Positions 51,841 to 64,000 of a stretch of 64,000 nucleotides of DNA are shown in pieces. Origin of the DNA: Apostichopus japonicus (taxonomy: Eukaryota > Echinodermata > Holothuroidea > Aspidochirotida > Stichopodidae). A program made the position numbers and the translations under genes. Location of the stretch: positions 33,326,501 through 33,390,500 of the forward strand of contig NC_092568.1 of the NCBI RefSeq assembly GCF_037975245.1, given 5' to 3'. The notes below the pieces were generated by a model that did not search any database, had not been told where the DNA came from, and worked only from the letters and a program-made list of their open reading frames with translations. The first letter of the stretch is position 1. Every line of letters starts with the position of its first letter.

Positions 51841-54665
51841 GTTGTGTTACAGTTGAGGATTTAATTAGTGAGAGTAACATTGGTGGTGGGAAGCGGTAAT
51901 ATTGATAGGGGAGGGGGCTACTCACATAGACACTCACACACAATATATACTTATATATGCTCTCTATAACTTACCAGTGTGTTGACCTCGTCATTCAATC
52001 CTTAATGCTTCATTTCTTGCACTCTACTTGATAGAATTTCTCTAATCTGATCTTCAGCTTTCTAAAGTTGCCAAAGATATTGGTTCAGGTCTATTGTTTC
52101 TGTCAGAATGTTCTGACATGATTTGATGTAAAGTGGGCTTTTAGTGAGGGCTGTGTATAGTAGACAAGAACGGTAATGAAAGTAACATCTAGAAAGGAAA
52201 GTAGTGAAGGAAGTAGCTTTGGCTTGACTCTAAATTTGTTAGCTGTGTGATGACACTCTTTTACCATTTGCACCATCAATTGTTTTCCTTTTTTTACTTT
52301 TCTTTTTTTGTGAGGGGAGGGGTGGGGGCAGTAGGAGGTGGGGGCAGGAGGAGGGTGAGCCGAAGGATGGTCATTGTTTGCTCTGAATTTTGAATCACTC
52401 TGTGCCTTTGTGTCTGTCTATCGTGGTTCTTTGTTAGATTTTGAGTCAAGTAGAACAATAGATAACAGCTTCTTGTTCTATTTGAGGTAGGAGGCTCTTT
52501 GGGGATCAAAACCCTTGCATCATAGGTTGTCACAATATAATATAAGTGACCTGTGAGTGGAGAGTGTATATAACCAAGGAATTGCTCCCTTCCATATAGG
52601 GCCGTTATTCTATTGTAGCGTTTCGGTTTATGATAGCAAAGTAATTACATTTTTCCCTCATTACGAGGGAATCAGGAAATTTATCCAAAAGGAATATATT
52701 TGAAAGACTAATTTAACAGATGACACTAAACTGTGTCCAACAATACCTTGTAAAGATTAAAGTATATAAGATACCATTGGGCTTCACAGGAAGTGTATTA
52801 TGCTTCTTAAAAGCCTATGCTTCTCTTTCTGTGGTCAAATGTAAAAGCTTGTATTTAGCCAATCTCCTCTTCCCCATATCACTGAAGTTGAACAATATGT
52901 TTGCCCTTTTGCTTGCATGATCTCATTAATTCTCATCTTTTATCAAAACGTAATTTCTTTGTTAATTAAGAGCCGATTTTTCTTGTGGTTGCGTATGCTG
53001 CATTTTATAACCAACAACGAGACCAAGCTTGTCTTCCTTTAAAGTGTCAATGCTATCCTTTCATGCTCACGACAGCTGTAGGTGCCAGTGCCATATATTA
53101 ATATTCCCTAAATCCTCTGTATTTTTTATTTTGGTTTTCATATACTTTTCTTGGATGGACTGCTTCACACTCTTGTAAAGGCATTATGGTTAATGGTGCA
53201 GCTATTTTTGTTCCAAATGATTATTACATTTAATTGTGATATAATGCAGAAGTTTGTAATTATTCCGGAGTGGATATGTAAGTCAGAGATTAGCAGACAT
53301 ATCTATGTTATCAAATGACATGGCATTCTGTTTTAAAAAAAAAAGATTTTATCATGTTGTGATAATAAAGTCTAGTAACACTGAAGATAAAACAAATGTA
53401 CCTGTTCGTTTTGTTATTCTGATCTGGTCTTATGTGGTTTTGCGAGGTGATACATCAATATAGTTGCAGAACTATCAATATATCACCCCTTGATTTCACT
53501 TTCTGCTGTATTAATGCAAAATTTTGTTGTAAGCTACAGTACAGTAATTGCATTGCTGTCCGCTGTTGCGAACATTCCTGACTACAGGCCGGGGTTTAGC
53601 CCTGGCGCCAATGAGGAGCTTTGCAAATATGCAGGGAGCTCTGGAAAATATAGGATAATACTTTATTCTCATTTTGTAATATGGGTACAGAACATGAAGA
53701 GGGGAGGGTGGTGACATAATTGTCTCCAGGCACTTCCCTGGCTCTCAAAGACCCTGGGTACAAATATGATAAGCGATAGTATTATCACTGCACGGTATAC
53801 GATGATGCTTAAAAGAAGGTGTATGGAAGGAGGCAAATAAGTTTCGAAGACTACTGACGGTACTAAGACTGCTACGTTTGCGTTAAGAGAAAAAGCAAAA
53901 AAAAGCCAACTACTCAGAAAATCAACTTTTAGAGAGGTGATGTCATATCCGGCCACCGCCATTGTTTTGATGGAAGTTAACAGCATGCTATAGTATACGG
54001 CGAGATTAGGATCATTCTAGCGACTGAAATCGTTTCTCCACCGGTGTGTCTCATAAAACAATTTCATTTCTTTCATCGTTATAGTCGGTTTAGTGCAATT
54101 TATGAACCAACATGCCGTTGTATGTGATGTACTGTTATCGATATTTTGCAGCCTTGAAACTTTCGATTCCTCCCACGTCGGCGAATAAGAACTACCACAG
54201 ATGACATATTATTGAACGCCCCATTTATCGAATGGTGTAGTTTACTGATGATACCAGTTAAGCAACCAACTCTAAACCAGATGTCCATTTCTAATCCAAT
54301 TAATATATTCCTAAATATAAGCACAAATTTAGCGTAATAGACCCGTTTTAATCAATCCATTTATTACAGTATATTTTGTCGCCAAGCCAAGAACAGTTAT
54401 ATCGTATACGACCAATCGGACTAACGGTTATTCACAACTAGTTCTATTGTGATAAAGGTAGGTATTTCGAGAACTTTTCATGTGTACGTTAATCCTTTGA
54501 GAATTTCGTATTCAACATAAATCACAAATAAATTGGCTGACAGAAGCAACAACAATGTCTCGCTGATGGGATGTCTTGTTTCAACTGGTGTTGCTGTAAA
54601 TTTCGCTCATTATGGGCCGACAAGTGAATATAACAGTTTGATGTACCCCACGATACATTGAGCAA

Positions 54666-54831
54666 ATGATTTATGACAACACCACACACAGTTTTCCCCG
54701 AGGGCAAATTTTCCCAAGCGAGAGTTATCCCATTACCCACACGAAACATGCAGTGGGCTGGGCAAATACTGTCAATGCAATACTCTGTGTAAACTTGAAA
54801 CGAAAACTGCTGGGAGTGCCTTTTATCAAAG
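54666..54831 (+). CDS. Gene 3 exon 1
   Basis: ATG 54666, first in frame after a stop at 54639. Encodes MIYDNTTHSFPRGQIFPSES, YPITHTKHAVGWANTVNAIL and on to PFIK; donor AAAG|gtaggc, phase 1. Confidence 0.6.
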
Positions 54832-57800
54832 GTAGGCGACAGAAATGCGAACTCGTGCTGCCTGAACTTGATTGATGCATTTTGATAAATATCGTATTTT
54901 TATGGTATGTCTGTAGCCTAACTGAAAATGAAATGATGGACGTCCTGCCTAAATTAGGCATAACGTTAGGCCAAGGCTAGGCAGTGCTATGCGGTATTAT
55001 TTGTACAATGGTGCGCATACTATTGGTGATTTAAGCTATATCAGTTATAAATGTCTATGCGTGTGCCGTAGAATACTAGCGTAGTACTAACAGACACACG
55101 AAAGTATATAGGTTTCCGACTATGCTGCTAGATGTAGTCGTTTAGACACAATCTGTTGCATTCACTCCTTAGCAATGAAATATCAACCATGCACAGACTA
55201 CTTCTAGTCCTAGGCAATTGTTGATACCTCTTGCTAGTCATACTCATAGTCATTCACAGGTGAATGAACTTCAGGACTGAATGCACTTCTGGCCAAAGCA
55301 CTTTGTGGCAACAACTATGATGCATTTAGGTCTAAATGGTAAATTGCACTCATGGAGGGTCAAAATTTCAAACACATTTTAGCAGAAAGTTGCTTTAGAC
55401 AATTCTTTTAAAATGTTGCTAAATCTCTTTCTTCTCCCCACTAACTTGCCTCCATCTGGCAAGTGTAGTTTTACATGAAATTATATTAATCAGTTTAATA
55501 GTATACTGTTGTGCCTACTACTGTAGTACTAGCTTGTACTTTTCATTATGATCAGGTGACTATTATTTTCAAAGTTCTTTGTCTAAAATTTGTCAATGTT
55601 GAATATATTTAAGAAAACTAAGAGAATTCAAACAATTTTTTGGGTAAGGACAAAGTAATTTTTTATATTTGTCAGGTAAAGTACCCTATGAAAGTTTTGC
55701 AAACACATCCTCTCAATCATTTTGGTGTCAATTGAAGCTCTTTAATAATTAAGACACTATCTTATTTCTATTTGAAACATGCCATGAAGATGATTTGTAA
55801 TTTTCATTACTTTACAGTCGTTTGTCAGAAACTGGTTGCATTCATTTCCCTGCCTGGTTTCATGGACCACTACTAACCAGTACTGAGGTGTAGTTGCCAC
55901 TTGGAAAGATTTGGGAGCAAGGAGGCTGGATTCTGGGGAAAGAAAATGTGCCCGAATGGGGTTGATTTGTCCTTGTGGAACAGGAGCAGATCAAGAGGAA
56001 AGAGAGACCCATAAAACGACAAGTACAGGGGTCTCAACTCAACACGTCCCTAAAGGTAAGTACCTAATCAGTGGCGGAGCTAGGGGTATTTGTCAGGGGG
56101 GGCGAGAATGGTCTGTAGGGGCGCTTTCGACACTATCTAAGCGGAGCGCCGCCACAGGTTGGCGCGGAGCGTACAGAAATTTTTTGAGTAAAGATACTCC
56201 CTAGATCGCAGGAAATGACCCTTTCCGGGCCTTGCTTATTTGCAGATAAACAAAGAATAAATAGGTGTCATCGCCATTTGTCAGAAAATTACCCCAACAA
56301 AATGTGACAAATGTCAATAGGTATTTGAGAGCGCAATAAAAAAGTCAATAATCGCGAATAAGCAAAAAGTGGTAAAAAGCTGAAAAGGGCACCAGCAGTC
56401 CATTTGAGTCCGTCGGGGGGGGGGGGGCATCCGCCCCCTCTGACTGTAAGGACGCTCCGCCACTGTACCTAATAGCTAACCAAAAGTTACATTAAGAAAA
56501 CTTAGATCATTTTAAATTAGACAGTCCACTCTGTGTTCGGTTCCATGGAGTGTAAAAAGAAATATTTGTTTAACAAAGCTTTACTCAACCAATGTGTTGG
56601 CAGGGAAACTTTTTTAATCCTCAATTACTTTGGAAAATTGAAATAAAGCAACATTTGGTCTGTAGGCATATAGTATACTCCATCCAAAGTGGAGTTTTAC
56701 TAATGCCAAGCTAGTGTTCTATCTCACCAAACCTACACATCTCTCCTACTGTGTATGTATTGGTCATTTCTTTATTCTTCATTTGGCTGGATTTTATGGA
56801 CAACTAAATTTGCTGTTCGGACAACCAATGTACGGTCTGGTTGTTAGAGGGAGAATCTTTCACAGTCTGGGTACAGCAAGTTTGAATTTTTATCTCAATA
56901 CATTACATGTATAGAGATATTGTAACAGTAAGTGGGACTTTCTCTTCTCTTAAAAATTTTTCAGCGTCTTCAAACAAAGTTCTTTTTCTCTGGAATTTCC
57001 AGAGCAAGAATATATCATATAGACCAACAAAAGTTACTATTTTTTATTCCAGAATTGTATCTCATTCTGTGACTTTTTCACCGATTTATGTCCAAATCGG
57101 GCCAATTTGGACTGAAAACACACTTTGACAGACCTGTTTTGCACACGCTCCAAAACTTATGTTTTATGAAAGAGAATAGAATAGAACTGTCTTTCAACAG
57201 TGGTATCGTCTAAGATAGGGTCCTATGTATTATATATTTTATTAAAATTTTAAACTTTCATTTGTTGTTTACAGGTAGGTATTAATAAGAATTTTACTAC
57301 ATATATATGACATTTAATGGCTTTTATTTGCTTGATTTGATGTTTAAATGATTTTTCTTTCTTAAAACAACACTGAGCTGCCGCCCCTACTTTTAGTAAA
57401 AAGGTCCGTTTTTGATGATTAAGCCCCGCCCCCAAGTCTGTTTTGTAGCAGATTGGCTATGACTCATAACAGCTACATGTTAGATATACGAAAATGGCTA
57501 CCCTCGCGAACAATTTTCTGTTCTGTAGTTAGGTACGCGGAAAAACGTGGGTTGTTTTGATATCTAGAAGTGGACACAGTTTTGATGGTAGTCACCACTA
57601 CAGTCTACAGTAACATACAGTAGGTCAATAGGCCTAGCTCTCAAGGCAGGCATCAAGAATATGGTCGAGTTGTTCGCCTCTTCTAATTTGGCTGTTGTCA
57701 TTGACGTCAAACTATATGACCAAAAAGTCCAACTGAGACTGACCTACAGGGATGTAAGTCTTCCGTATTTTTACGGAAATCCGGTTTTTTTTCATTCCAA

Positions 57801-60258
57801 TAAAGTTCCACAAAATTGTTCGAATATCAAAGACACAACGCGGCAAAAATGCCTGGCCCGTTGCAGCAAGCTAACTTCAACTTTCACTCATCGATCAATC
57901 AAAATACCATTCCTGTTTCGCATCATCGCATTGCACTGTACAACATTGTGCCATGTGAATATCGTTGCGTACGTGCGAACTTCAAATCGCCATAACTCAT
58001 TTCTGTTCTTTGAAAAACCTTGCCTAATTCACGTTGATTGGACTGCTAATTAATATCTTCGTAACTGCTGGTGCTCGACATAACTTTCGGAATTAACGCT
58101 TGTGATATTTGTGAGCGGCGGAAATCTACGGGATACGCATATGAAAGTCGATATTTGTGATCGCATTCGAATGTGAGACTGTTTTTTATTCCGTAGTTCG
58201 CTGCGACGTATTCGTAACTTTGAGGTAGCCTAACATAACGATAGTGTGTAAGTAGTAAGAACTAGGGGTAAGATGTGTTAGCGCTAATACTTCTGAGCTA
58301 GCCTAACATAACGATAGTGTGTAAGTAGTCAGAGCTAGGAGTAGGATGTGTTAGGACGGCATTCACCCGGGGTCTCCGAATAGTTTTCCGGTTTTTTTTT
58401 TTTGGCTGCACTTACATCCCTGGACCTAAGATGAAGGATACCACATAAAAAACAAGTTCTTAAATATTCTATGACATTACTAAACCTTGCAACGTCGTTC
58501 TTTCGACTAACAGGCAATGAGCGCTAAAGGCAAGACTAGCAGGATAAAGTGTAACCTGCAGAGACTATTCGTGGCAAAAATGCAAGTTATATATTTGTTG
58601 TACCATGATTGATATTGATAATTGTAGAGACAGAGCAAAGATTTGAAATTAGGAATAAAAACTGAAACTTCCAGTATTGAGATACTGCATCATTGATGCT
58701 CTTGTTTTCTTTTAGGGATTGAAAGTCATTTTTAGCCTTATCCATGTGAGGATTGTTAATGCACACTGAATTATATCAATCCTTCTTACGAGACAGGCTT
58801 GTAGAAGTCTCACCCATTACTGCTCAAGACGCTGCCAATTAATGTACCCATCCCGCGGAGGATGGTGTATAACAGCATTTGACCACGTCCTCAAACACCG
58901 AGGGATCTAATGGTACCCAAATCATCGTCATGGTGATCAAAATTGTTCCAAAACCAGTGAAAGAACAGAACCAAACCCCAGTTCCCAATTTGCCAACCAG
59001 AAATAATCCAGAAGACTCTGCTCTTGATCAACAATTCAATTGTTATAATCATGTAGTAATGGACCTCATTGGTCCTTGCAGCTTTAAGTGAAGGTAATAG
59101 TTAAAGTGTGGGTATAGAAGTTAAATTTCTCTGTTACTAATTTCACTTTCAGAAAACTGTCGACAACATCGACAGAAGAAGCTAAGCTCTCCTTCTAAGA
59201 AGCCCTTGGTGGTCAGTGGAGAATCAACTGATTCTTTCCGAAAGTTGGAACATCAACGTCAGACAGAAGGAATCTCTCACAATCCGAAAGATATCAAACC
59301 ATGCATACCAAAGAACCAAACGGTTAGTTGTCAAGTTGTTGATTTGACAATAATCCTCAGCTATTCGCTGACTCCGAATATCAGAAGTTTTGAAAATGAT
59401 TGTTCTTGAGTTAATGTTTGATGTGATAGATTTGAATGGTAAATACTAGCTAGACACTAGCATATAGACGTGTATACAATAAATGAAGAGTACTGTACTG
59501 TACATACTGAAGCGTTCAATCATTTTTGCCTTCGCTTGGTTATTTGCCATTTAGTACTAAGTAGGCAAGTTACACTTACAATACAGTACCTAATAATGTT
59601 GAGAAGATACCAGAGTGCCTTAAACTTGCCAGTTAGAAATTCACCGTTTCTAATATCAAACTTCACAAGAAACCACTCTGTTTTTTGTTTTTTTTTGCCA
59701 CTGTAGGGATTGCCAAGGAATGAACATCATCAGAGGTCTAGATCTTCATCCTCCCACCATCAAAGAATAGGCAAAGATGTCCAAAAACATCAACGACGAA
59801 GCCATTCTTCAGAGGCTCGATCTGCAGAAAAGAGGACAGTCTTGCGTAACAGAAGGGAGCACCACAGACAATACGGTGGAACCGATGACACGAAGGGTGT
59901 GTCAAACGTGAAAACCAAGAGAGACCTTCCACACCCGGAAGTGAAAAAGGATCACGGCAAACATCGAGACACAGAGGTGAGCATTTCCAAGTCCAAGGGT
60001 CGCAGCAGACATCGGGAAACCGAGGTGACCGTCGTCAAGTCAGAAATGAAGATAACTAGGAACTCACACTCGCCGAAGCCAGAGAAGGAAAAGAAGGCCA
60101 AAGAAAGGTTACTACCATCAACCGATCCGGCGAAATATGTCAAAGTGGAGGAGAAGAAAACGCAGAAATATGTCAAAGTGGAGGAGAAGAAAACGCAGAG
60201 GAAGCCGAGGTCATCGACACCGGCATATGTCATACCAATGTCAGCCATGTTGAAATGA
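54666..60258 (+). CDS. Gene 3: unrecognised protein with basic C-terminal half
   Basis: Joined exons 54666-54831, 55888-56055, 59153-59322 and 59707-60258 give 1,056 nt, 351 aa; all joins keep frame. The first exon encodes the most conserved-looking part (HAVGWANTVNAILCVNLKRK then LLGVPFIKG). The second has a small Cys cluster (MGLICPCGTGAD). The last two are hydrophilic, rich in Lys, Arg, Ser and His, with RSRSSSSHHQR and a perfect 33-bp duplication coding KYVKVEEKKTQ twice. No signal peptide or membrane segment. I do not recognise the family; a nuclear or RNA-associated role is only suggested by composition. The acceptor at 55887 is the weakest join. Confidence 0.6.
55888..56055 (+). CDS. 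Gene 3 exon 2
   Basis: Acceptor gtactgag with tactaac, a perfect branch-point match, just upstream (55870-55876). Encodes VVATWKDLGARRLDSGERKC and MGLICPCGTGAD; donor AAAG|gtaagt. A MITE begins 13 bp into the next intron. Confidence 0.6.
56069..56465. mobile_element. hAT-like MITE, 397 bp
   Basis: 12-bp terminal inverted repeats CAGTGGCGGAGC / GCTCCGCCACTG and 8-bp target duplication TACCTAAT (56061-56068, 56466-56473). The start CAGTGG and the 8-bp duplication fit hAT. Its middle (56136-56190), read on the minus strand, shares the tacgct-cgcgccaacct block with the elements at 29640 and 32757. Confidence 0.9.
57747..58422. mobile_element. TIR element, 676 bp, 6-bp target duplication
   Basis: Ends CAGGGATGTAAGT (57747-57759) and its complement (58410-58422) are flanked by GACCTA on both sides (57741-57746, 58423-58428). 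A 6-bp duplication fits IS3EU- or Dada-type elements better than hAT. It contains an internal tandem pair of gcctaacataacgatagtgt (58226-58350). Confidence 0.7.
59153..59322 (+). CDS. Gene 3 exon 3
   Basis: Acceptor ctttcag, donor ACG|gttagt. Encodes ENCRQHRQKKLSSPSKKPLV and DSFRKLEHQRQTEG. Confidence 0.7.
59707..60258 (+). CDS. Gene 3 last exon
   Basis: Acceptor cactgtag; 183 codons plus stop TGA (60256-60258). Encodes GLPRNEHHQRSRSSSSHHQR, the HRDTEVSISKSKG/HRETEVTVVKSEM pair, the duplicated KYVKVEEKKTQ and the ending IPMSAMLK. Confidence 0.78.
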   Translation, partial: GLPRNEHHQRSRSSSSHHQRIGKDVQKHQRRSHSSEARSAEKRTVLRNRREHHRQYGGTDDTKGVSNVKTKRDLPHPEVKKDHGKHRDTEVSISKSKGRSRHRETEVTVVKSEMKITRNSHSPKPEKEKKAKERLLPSTDPAKYVKVEEKKTQKYVKVEEKKTQRKPRSSTPAYVIPMSAMLK

Positions 60259-60309
60259 TTGAAAACTTGCAACGATTTTAAGTAGTCTGACCGAGGAATG
60301 GCAAATCAG

Positions 60310-60830
60310 ATCTATAAATGTACATGTCGAGTTTTATAGCTGTGTCGATGCGCTTTGAAAGTGAGAGGGCTTGAATTGCAAAAAGGACCAGTTTTCAAGA
60401 GATTGTCAAAACCGTAATGTGTTCTTACTAATTGGTAGTCTTTTAGTCAATGATAAGCTCAAATAAAACAAAATTCAACTGCTAGCTTTTGAGGATGTTT
60501 TATTCCATGAGAGAATCTGTCTTTTCTGACAGTACAAGAAGTAATTTAATGAATTGTGCCAATATGCCAAACCATATTTTTTTTTTTTTTTCCTTCTTAT
60601 TAGTGGTTGGTTTGTTACTTTAAGACTTATGGAGAGAACAGAACTTCAGCGTTTGTTCTGTGAAGTTATTGAAGGTTTGTGCTTCGTCAAGTTTTCTGTA
60701 TAGATGTGCTTTGAAGAGTACTGTAAATCAGTTTGAATCTTAATGTGACCACCTTTCAAGAAAGTGTGAAAACCATAATGTGTTCTTACTAATGGGTAGT
60801 CTTTGAGTAATAATACAAGTACTGCTGCTA
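60310..60830. repeat. Diverged tandem duplication, about 355 bp apart
   Basis: The block around aaccgtaatgtgttcttact (from 60411) recurs as aaccataatgtgttcttact (from 60770), each preceded by atgtgctttga-like text and followed by ggtagtcttt. The duplication spans the gene 3 3' UTR and its flank. Confidence 0.75.
60462..60467 (+). terminator. AATAAA polyadenylation signal, gene 3
   Basis: Canonical hexamer 204 bp after the gene 3 stop codon. Confidence 0.65.
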
Positions 60831-63800
60831 GCTAATGGTGCATTTAAGGACTGAATATTTGATACACTTCATTTTTCTAACCGTCCATGAAGGTACTTAA
60901 TTACAAAGTCTTTTTTGCAAATTGTAGGTTGGTTTGTTATAGATATTTATTTAATGTAATGCAATCCGAAACAAAATGGTGAATTAAGCTATACATAGCA
61001 ATAAAACTCAAACTTTTGGAAATTATTCAAAACTGATCAGAGAGCAATAAGTAGAACATGCTTAACATTTGTTGAAGCTGAAATTACATAATTTTTTTTC
61101 TTATAAAATCAAAATGAATATTCATGCACAAGATATTCAGTATTTTCAGGGCAAGGCCATTGGGTTAAGTTTAGCTTGTGTCATGTAGTTTCTCTAACAT
61201 AGTGTACTGGACATCATAACCATAATGGAATGCATAAAACCTGTAGATGGACTGTGTGTATAGAGTTGAACTATTCTTGAAAATAGTCAAACTTGGCTAC
61301 AACCACTATTTTTCTCCCCTTCTTTTTCAAGTTGGGAATGTTTCAGCACATGATTTAAAGCCAGTTGTTACTTAATTTTGTAATGGTATATGTTTGATGA
61401 TATCAACAGAAAACAAGTAGTATCAATTAATATCAATTATGTACAAACCTCAGAATTAAAAACTTTGTATTTTCAGACATGAATAATTAACCTAATTTTA
61501 AAATATATAATTCAATTTTGATAAGTAGTCAATATTCCAGTATTCTTATACCACTACAGGATATCCTGGGGGTATTTCTGATCAATCAAGAAGTTTTATT
61601 CTTAAGCCAAATAAAAGATGTCCTTTATTGTGTATAAGTTGAGTATTAAAGCCCAATTTTGTGTCGTGAAGAACTAAAAAGATATGCAATGCAACGAGCT
61701 GTGGAGATGGGCATTTGAAGCAACGAGTGTCACATGGAATTCTCAGCATCACATACTTTTATGAACTTAATAAGACATTTGGTGTCATTTGCTATCAATA
61801 GCTATTGACATATTTTTTAACAGAAAAGTTTCATAATTCACAATGATGTGACAGAAAATATGCACTTTGATATAAAAAACCTGACCAAAGTTTGTTGAAG
61901 AACAAACATTATTTTTTTTAGGAATGTTTTGAAGTAAAAAGTTGTAAACCTACAAAAAAGGAACAATGATTTTCATTGAAATAAAGTTTAATGTAAAACA
62001 ATTGCAATAGTCTTAATAGTCCAGCCTTTGTACATATTTAACCCTTTTCAAGATTTGTATCAATATTTATATATGTCATCATGTATTTACTGGAATAGTT
62101 TTATGTAGCATAGCAACCGTTTCCTTGAAATATTTATAGCATGTTGTATTCTTTCTTTACGTTGAAGTTTTATTTTATTGCTGTATGTATCTTTAAAAGT
62201 ACCTTATACTGTTGGACTATGCCAACATTACTTTTCAACACTGAGTATTAGTTTTCATTTTCATTATATATTTGATCCAATCAAAAAGCAGTATACAAAC
62301 AACAAAGTACGAAAACACAAAGCGGATCTACGAAAACACAAAGCGGATCAGGATGTACAAAAGGAAACCAAATTCCTGTAGCCCGAAGGCCTGTACACTC
62401 TTACAATAAGGGACTTAGAACTAAAATAAATATATAATATTCACAAATAATTGTGTATCTTTTTGTTTCTTTCTGTTTAGAGGATTTGGGAGGGTTTTGT
62501 TACATGATGTAAGTATTATCAGTGAAAGATATCCTTGCTATATAATATGGTCCTTTAGTGTTAACTCTAACAGAAAATTCTTCACTGCATATATAAAATT
62601 ACAATGACATGCTTACCTGAGATCACTTTAATATCCACTTTATAACATATTTTCATTGCTTCACAGCAAGCAAGCAAGCAGTGACCAATCACCTAACCCA
62701 AACTATAGTAAAATTGAGGTTAAAATTGCAGTCAAAACTCTGGCTGTTTCTCTTCTGACAGCCTGTTAAAAAAATTCAAGTGGTTTAATTTTGAAATTAA
62801 TATTAAAATGTGTGTAACAGTGTATCCCATTGTATCTTAGATAAATTTGTTAACTGTGATTATTTAATGCAGAGCGTAGGCAGACTTTAACCCTGCTACT
62901 GAAATAACAAGATTTATTTTAACTTTCCTTAGTCCAATGAACTATTGGGACTTTTTTTGGAAGAGAAAGAGGTTACTGACATGCTATGAAATGATTTTCA
63001 TAGCAATTTCATAGCAGATATTCATGATGAAACCTTCAAATTTAGGCCGATATTTATTTGTACAATTGTTGAGATGTTTGTTTGCAGAACATTATGCTAG
63101 ATTTTTATAGTCGTCTTCCTGCAAAGTCATCCACTTTATTACTAAAATAGTATTTGATTGAAGTTTTGTTTTTGTTGAAGTTTATTTATTTCATTATTTT
63201 GGCTCCTACCTCTGTATATATGGTTTTTAATTTCCTTTTGAAATCATTGTCTTGGATTACATCATTGACTCTGTGAAGTTTGATTGTCATATTTTCTCCC
63301 AGATATCACATACACACTACCAGTTACCCTTTAGTATACCTAGCTATTCTTGTGTCGTTTATTTTGTATTAGATTGCTCAATATTTTGTTGAAGGTGTCC
63401 AAGCCAGTTTAACTTGCCTAAATTAGCAAAGTCACTTGATTTGAAAGATGCAATCTATTCATCATTTCACATGATAGAAAGTATTTATTCTTCTTCTTGA
63501 AAATATGGAGCAAGAATAAGGAATATTTTATGAGTATTTATTCTATTCAATTTAATCCTTTAACCAATAAATCCATTTTTTCTCCTTTTTCAAGTTTTTT
63601 TACACACATACATTGTAGCTTATACTAGCATCCATTAAGTTTTCCATGGTGCTGTACAGTCATGTGACATTTCAATGCGGATATGTATAGAAAACTCAAG
63701 TTAAGCTTTAGAAATAAAGCTTTACACAACAAATTCATTGCATGAACAGTCGAATGTACCTAACTGTGCTTAAATAATTTGTTAAATAATTGTCACTGAC

Positions 63801-64000
63801 AGGACTGAAATAGACTCTATTATTGTCATTCTCCGAAAAAGTCTGTTGATCAAATTGAAGTACAGCATCTGGTGATCTGTTTACTTTTGTTTTTTGCTGG
63901 TAATGTCTTACCTGTTATATTTCGATGCTACTAATGTAGATGGCTGCATTCATAGTTTCAGACCACATCAAGATGGGCTACTATAAATTTCAAATTTTCA
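60830..64000. other. AT-rich non-coding stretch
   Basis: Apart from a 25-bp direct repeat (acgaaaacacaaagcggatc, near 62308-62350) I see no gene, RNA, element or array here. Confidence 0.5.

Noticed and set aside
57661..57753. ATG-initiated open stretch ending in a gtaagt donor (MVELFASSNL...)
   Set aside because: The donor lies inside the terminal repeat of the TIR element at 57747, the phase does not fit the exon at 59153, and no partner exon was found.
58879..59091. ORF of 70 aa just upstream of gene 3 exon 3
   Set aside because: No acceptor or phase-compatible donor joins it to gene 3; composition is unremarkable.

Overview
This is nuclear DNA from an animal: genes are broken into many short exons with GT-AG splice sites, introns are AT-rich, and microsatellites, minisatellites and transposon remnants are abundant. 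The conserved proteins, a deuterostome-like WD-repeat set, and the frequent AGGCCTA-type words in non-coding DNA make a marine invertebrate deuterostome, probably an echinoderm, my best guess. That is inference only; I cannot name the species.

Three protein-coding genes can be assembled on the + strand. Gene 1 (about 0.5-28.5 kb, 22 coding exons plus an uncertain 5' end and a possible 6-nt microexon) encodes an EF-hand plus WD40 protein of the WDR49/WDR64/'WD repeat-containing protein on Y chromosome' family, about 1,265-1,285 aa. Gene 2 (34.15-49.65 kb, 18 exons, 713 aa) is WDR43/UTP5, a ribosome-biogenesis factor. Gene 3 (54.67-60.26 kb, 4 exons, 351 aa) is an unrecognised protein with a basic, Ser/Arg/Lys-rich C-terminal half. 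Every exon join given keeps reading frame.

The outstanding non-coding feature is an antisense array of tRNA-Ser(GCT) genes inside four consecutive introns of gene 1 (9.08-17.92 kb). Sixteen copies look intact and eleven are degraded or interrupted, most on a repeat unit of about 185-190 bp. Two copies are split at the same point by 3' ends of retroelements, and a third is split elsewhere. A truncated non-LTR retrotransposon also lies in the array.

A short SINE-like element at 19.29-19.40 kb carries pol III A and B boxes followed directly by a hammerhead-ribozyme-like motif. The gene-poor stretch 28.5-34.1 kb holds a complete 842-bp hAT-like MITE, a 97-nt near-perfect hairpin, a tRNA-like gene with predicted anticodon ACA, and another TIR element. 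Gene 2 introns contain several families of duplicated sequence, and a 29-bp minisatellite follows its stop codon. Gene 3 introns host two more TIR elements, one of them 13 bp from a splice donor. From 60.3 kb to the end I see only AT-rich non-coding sequence with one diverged tandem duplication.
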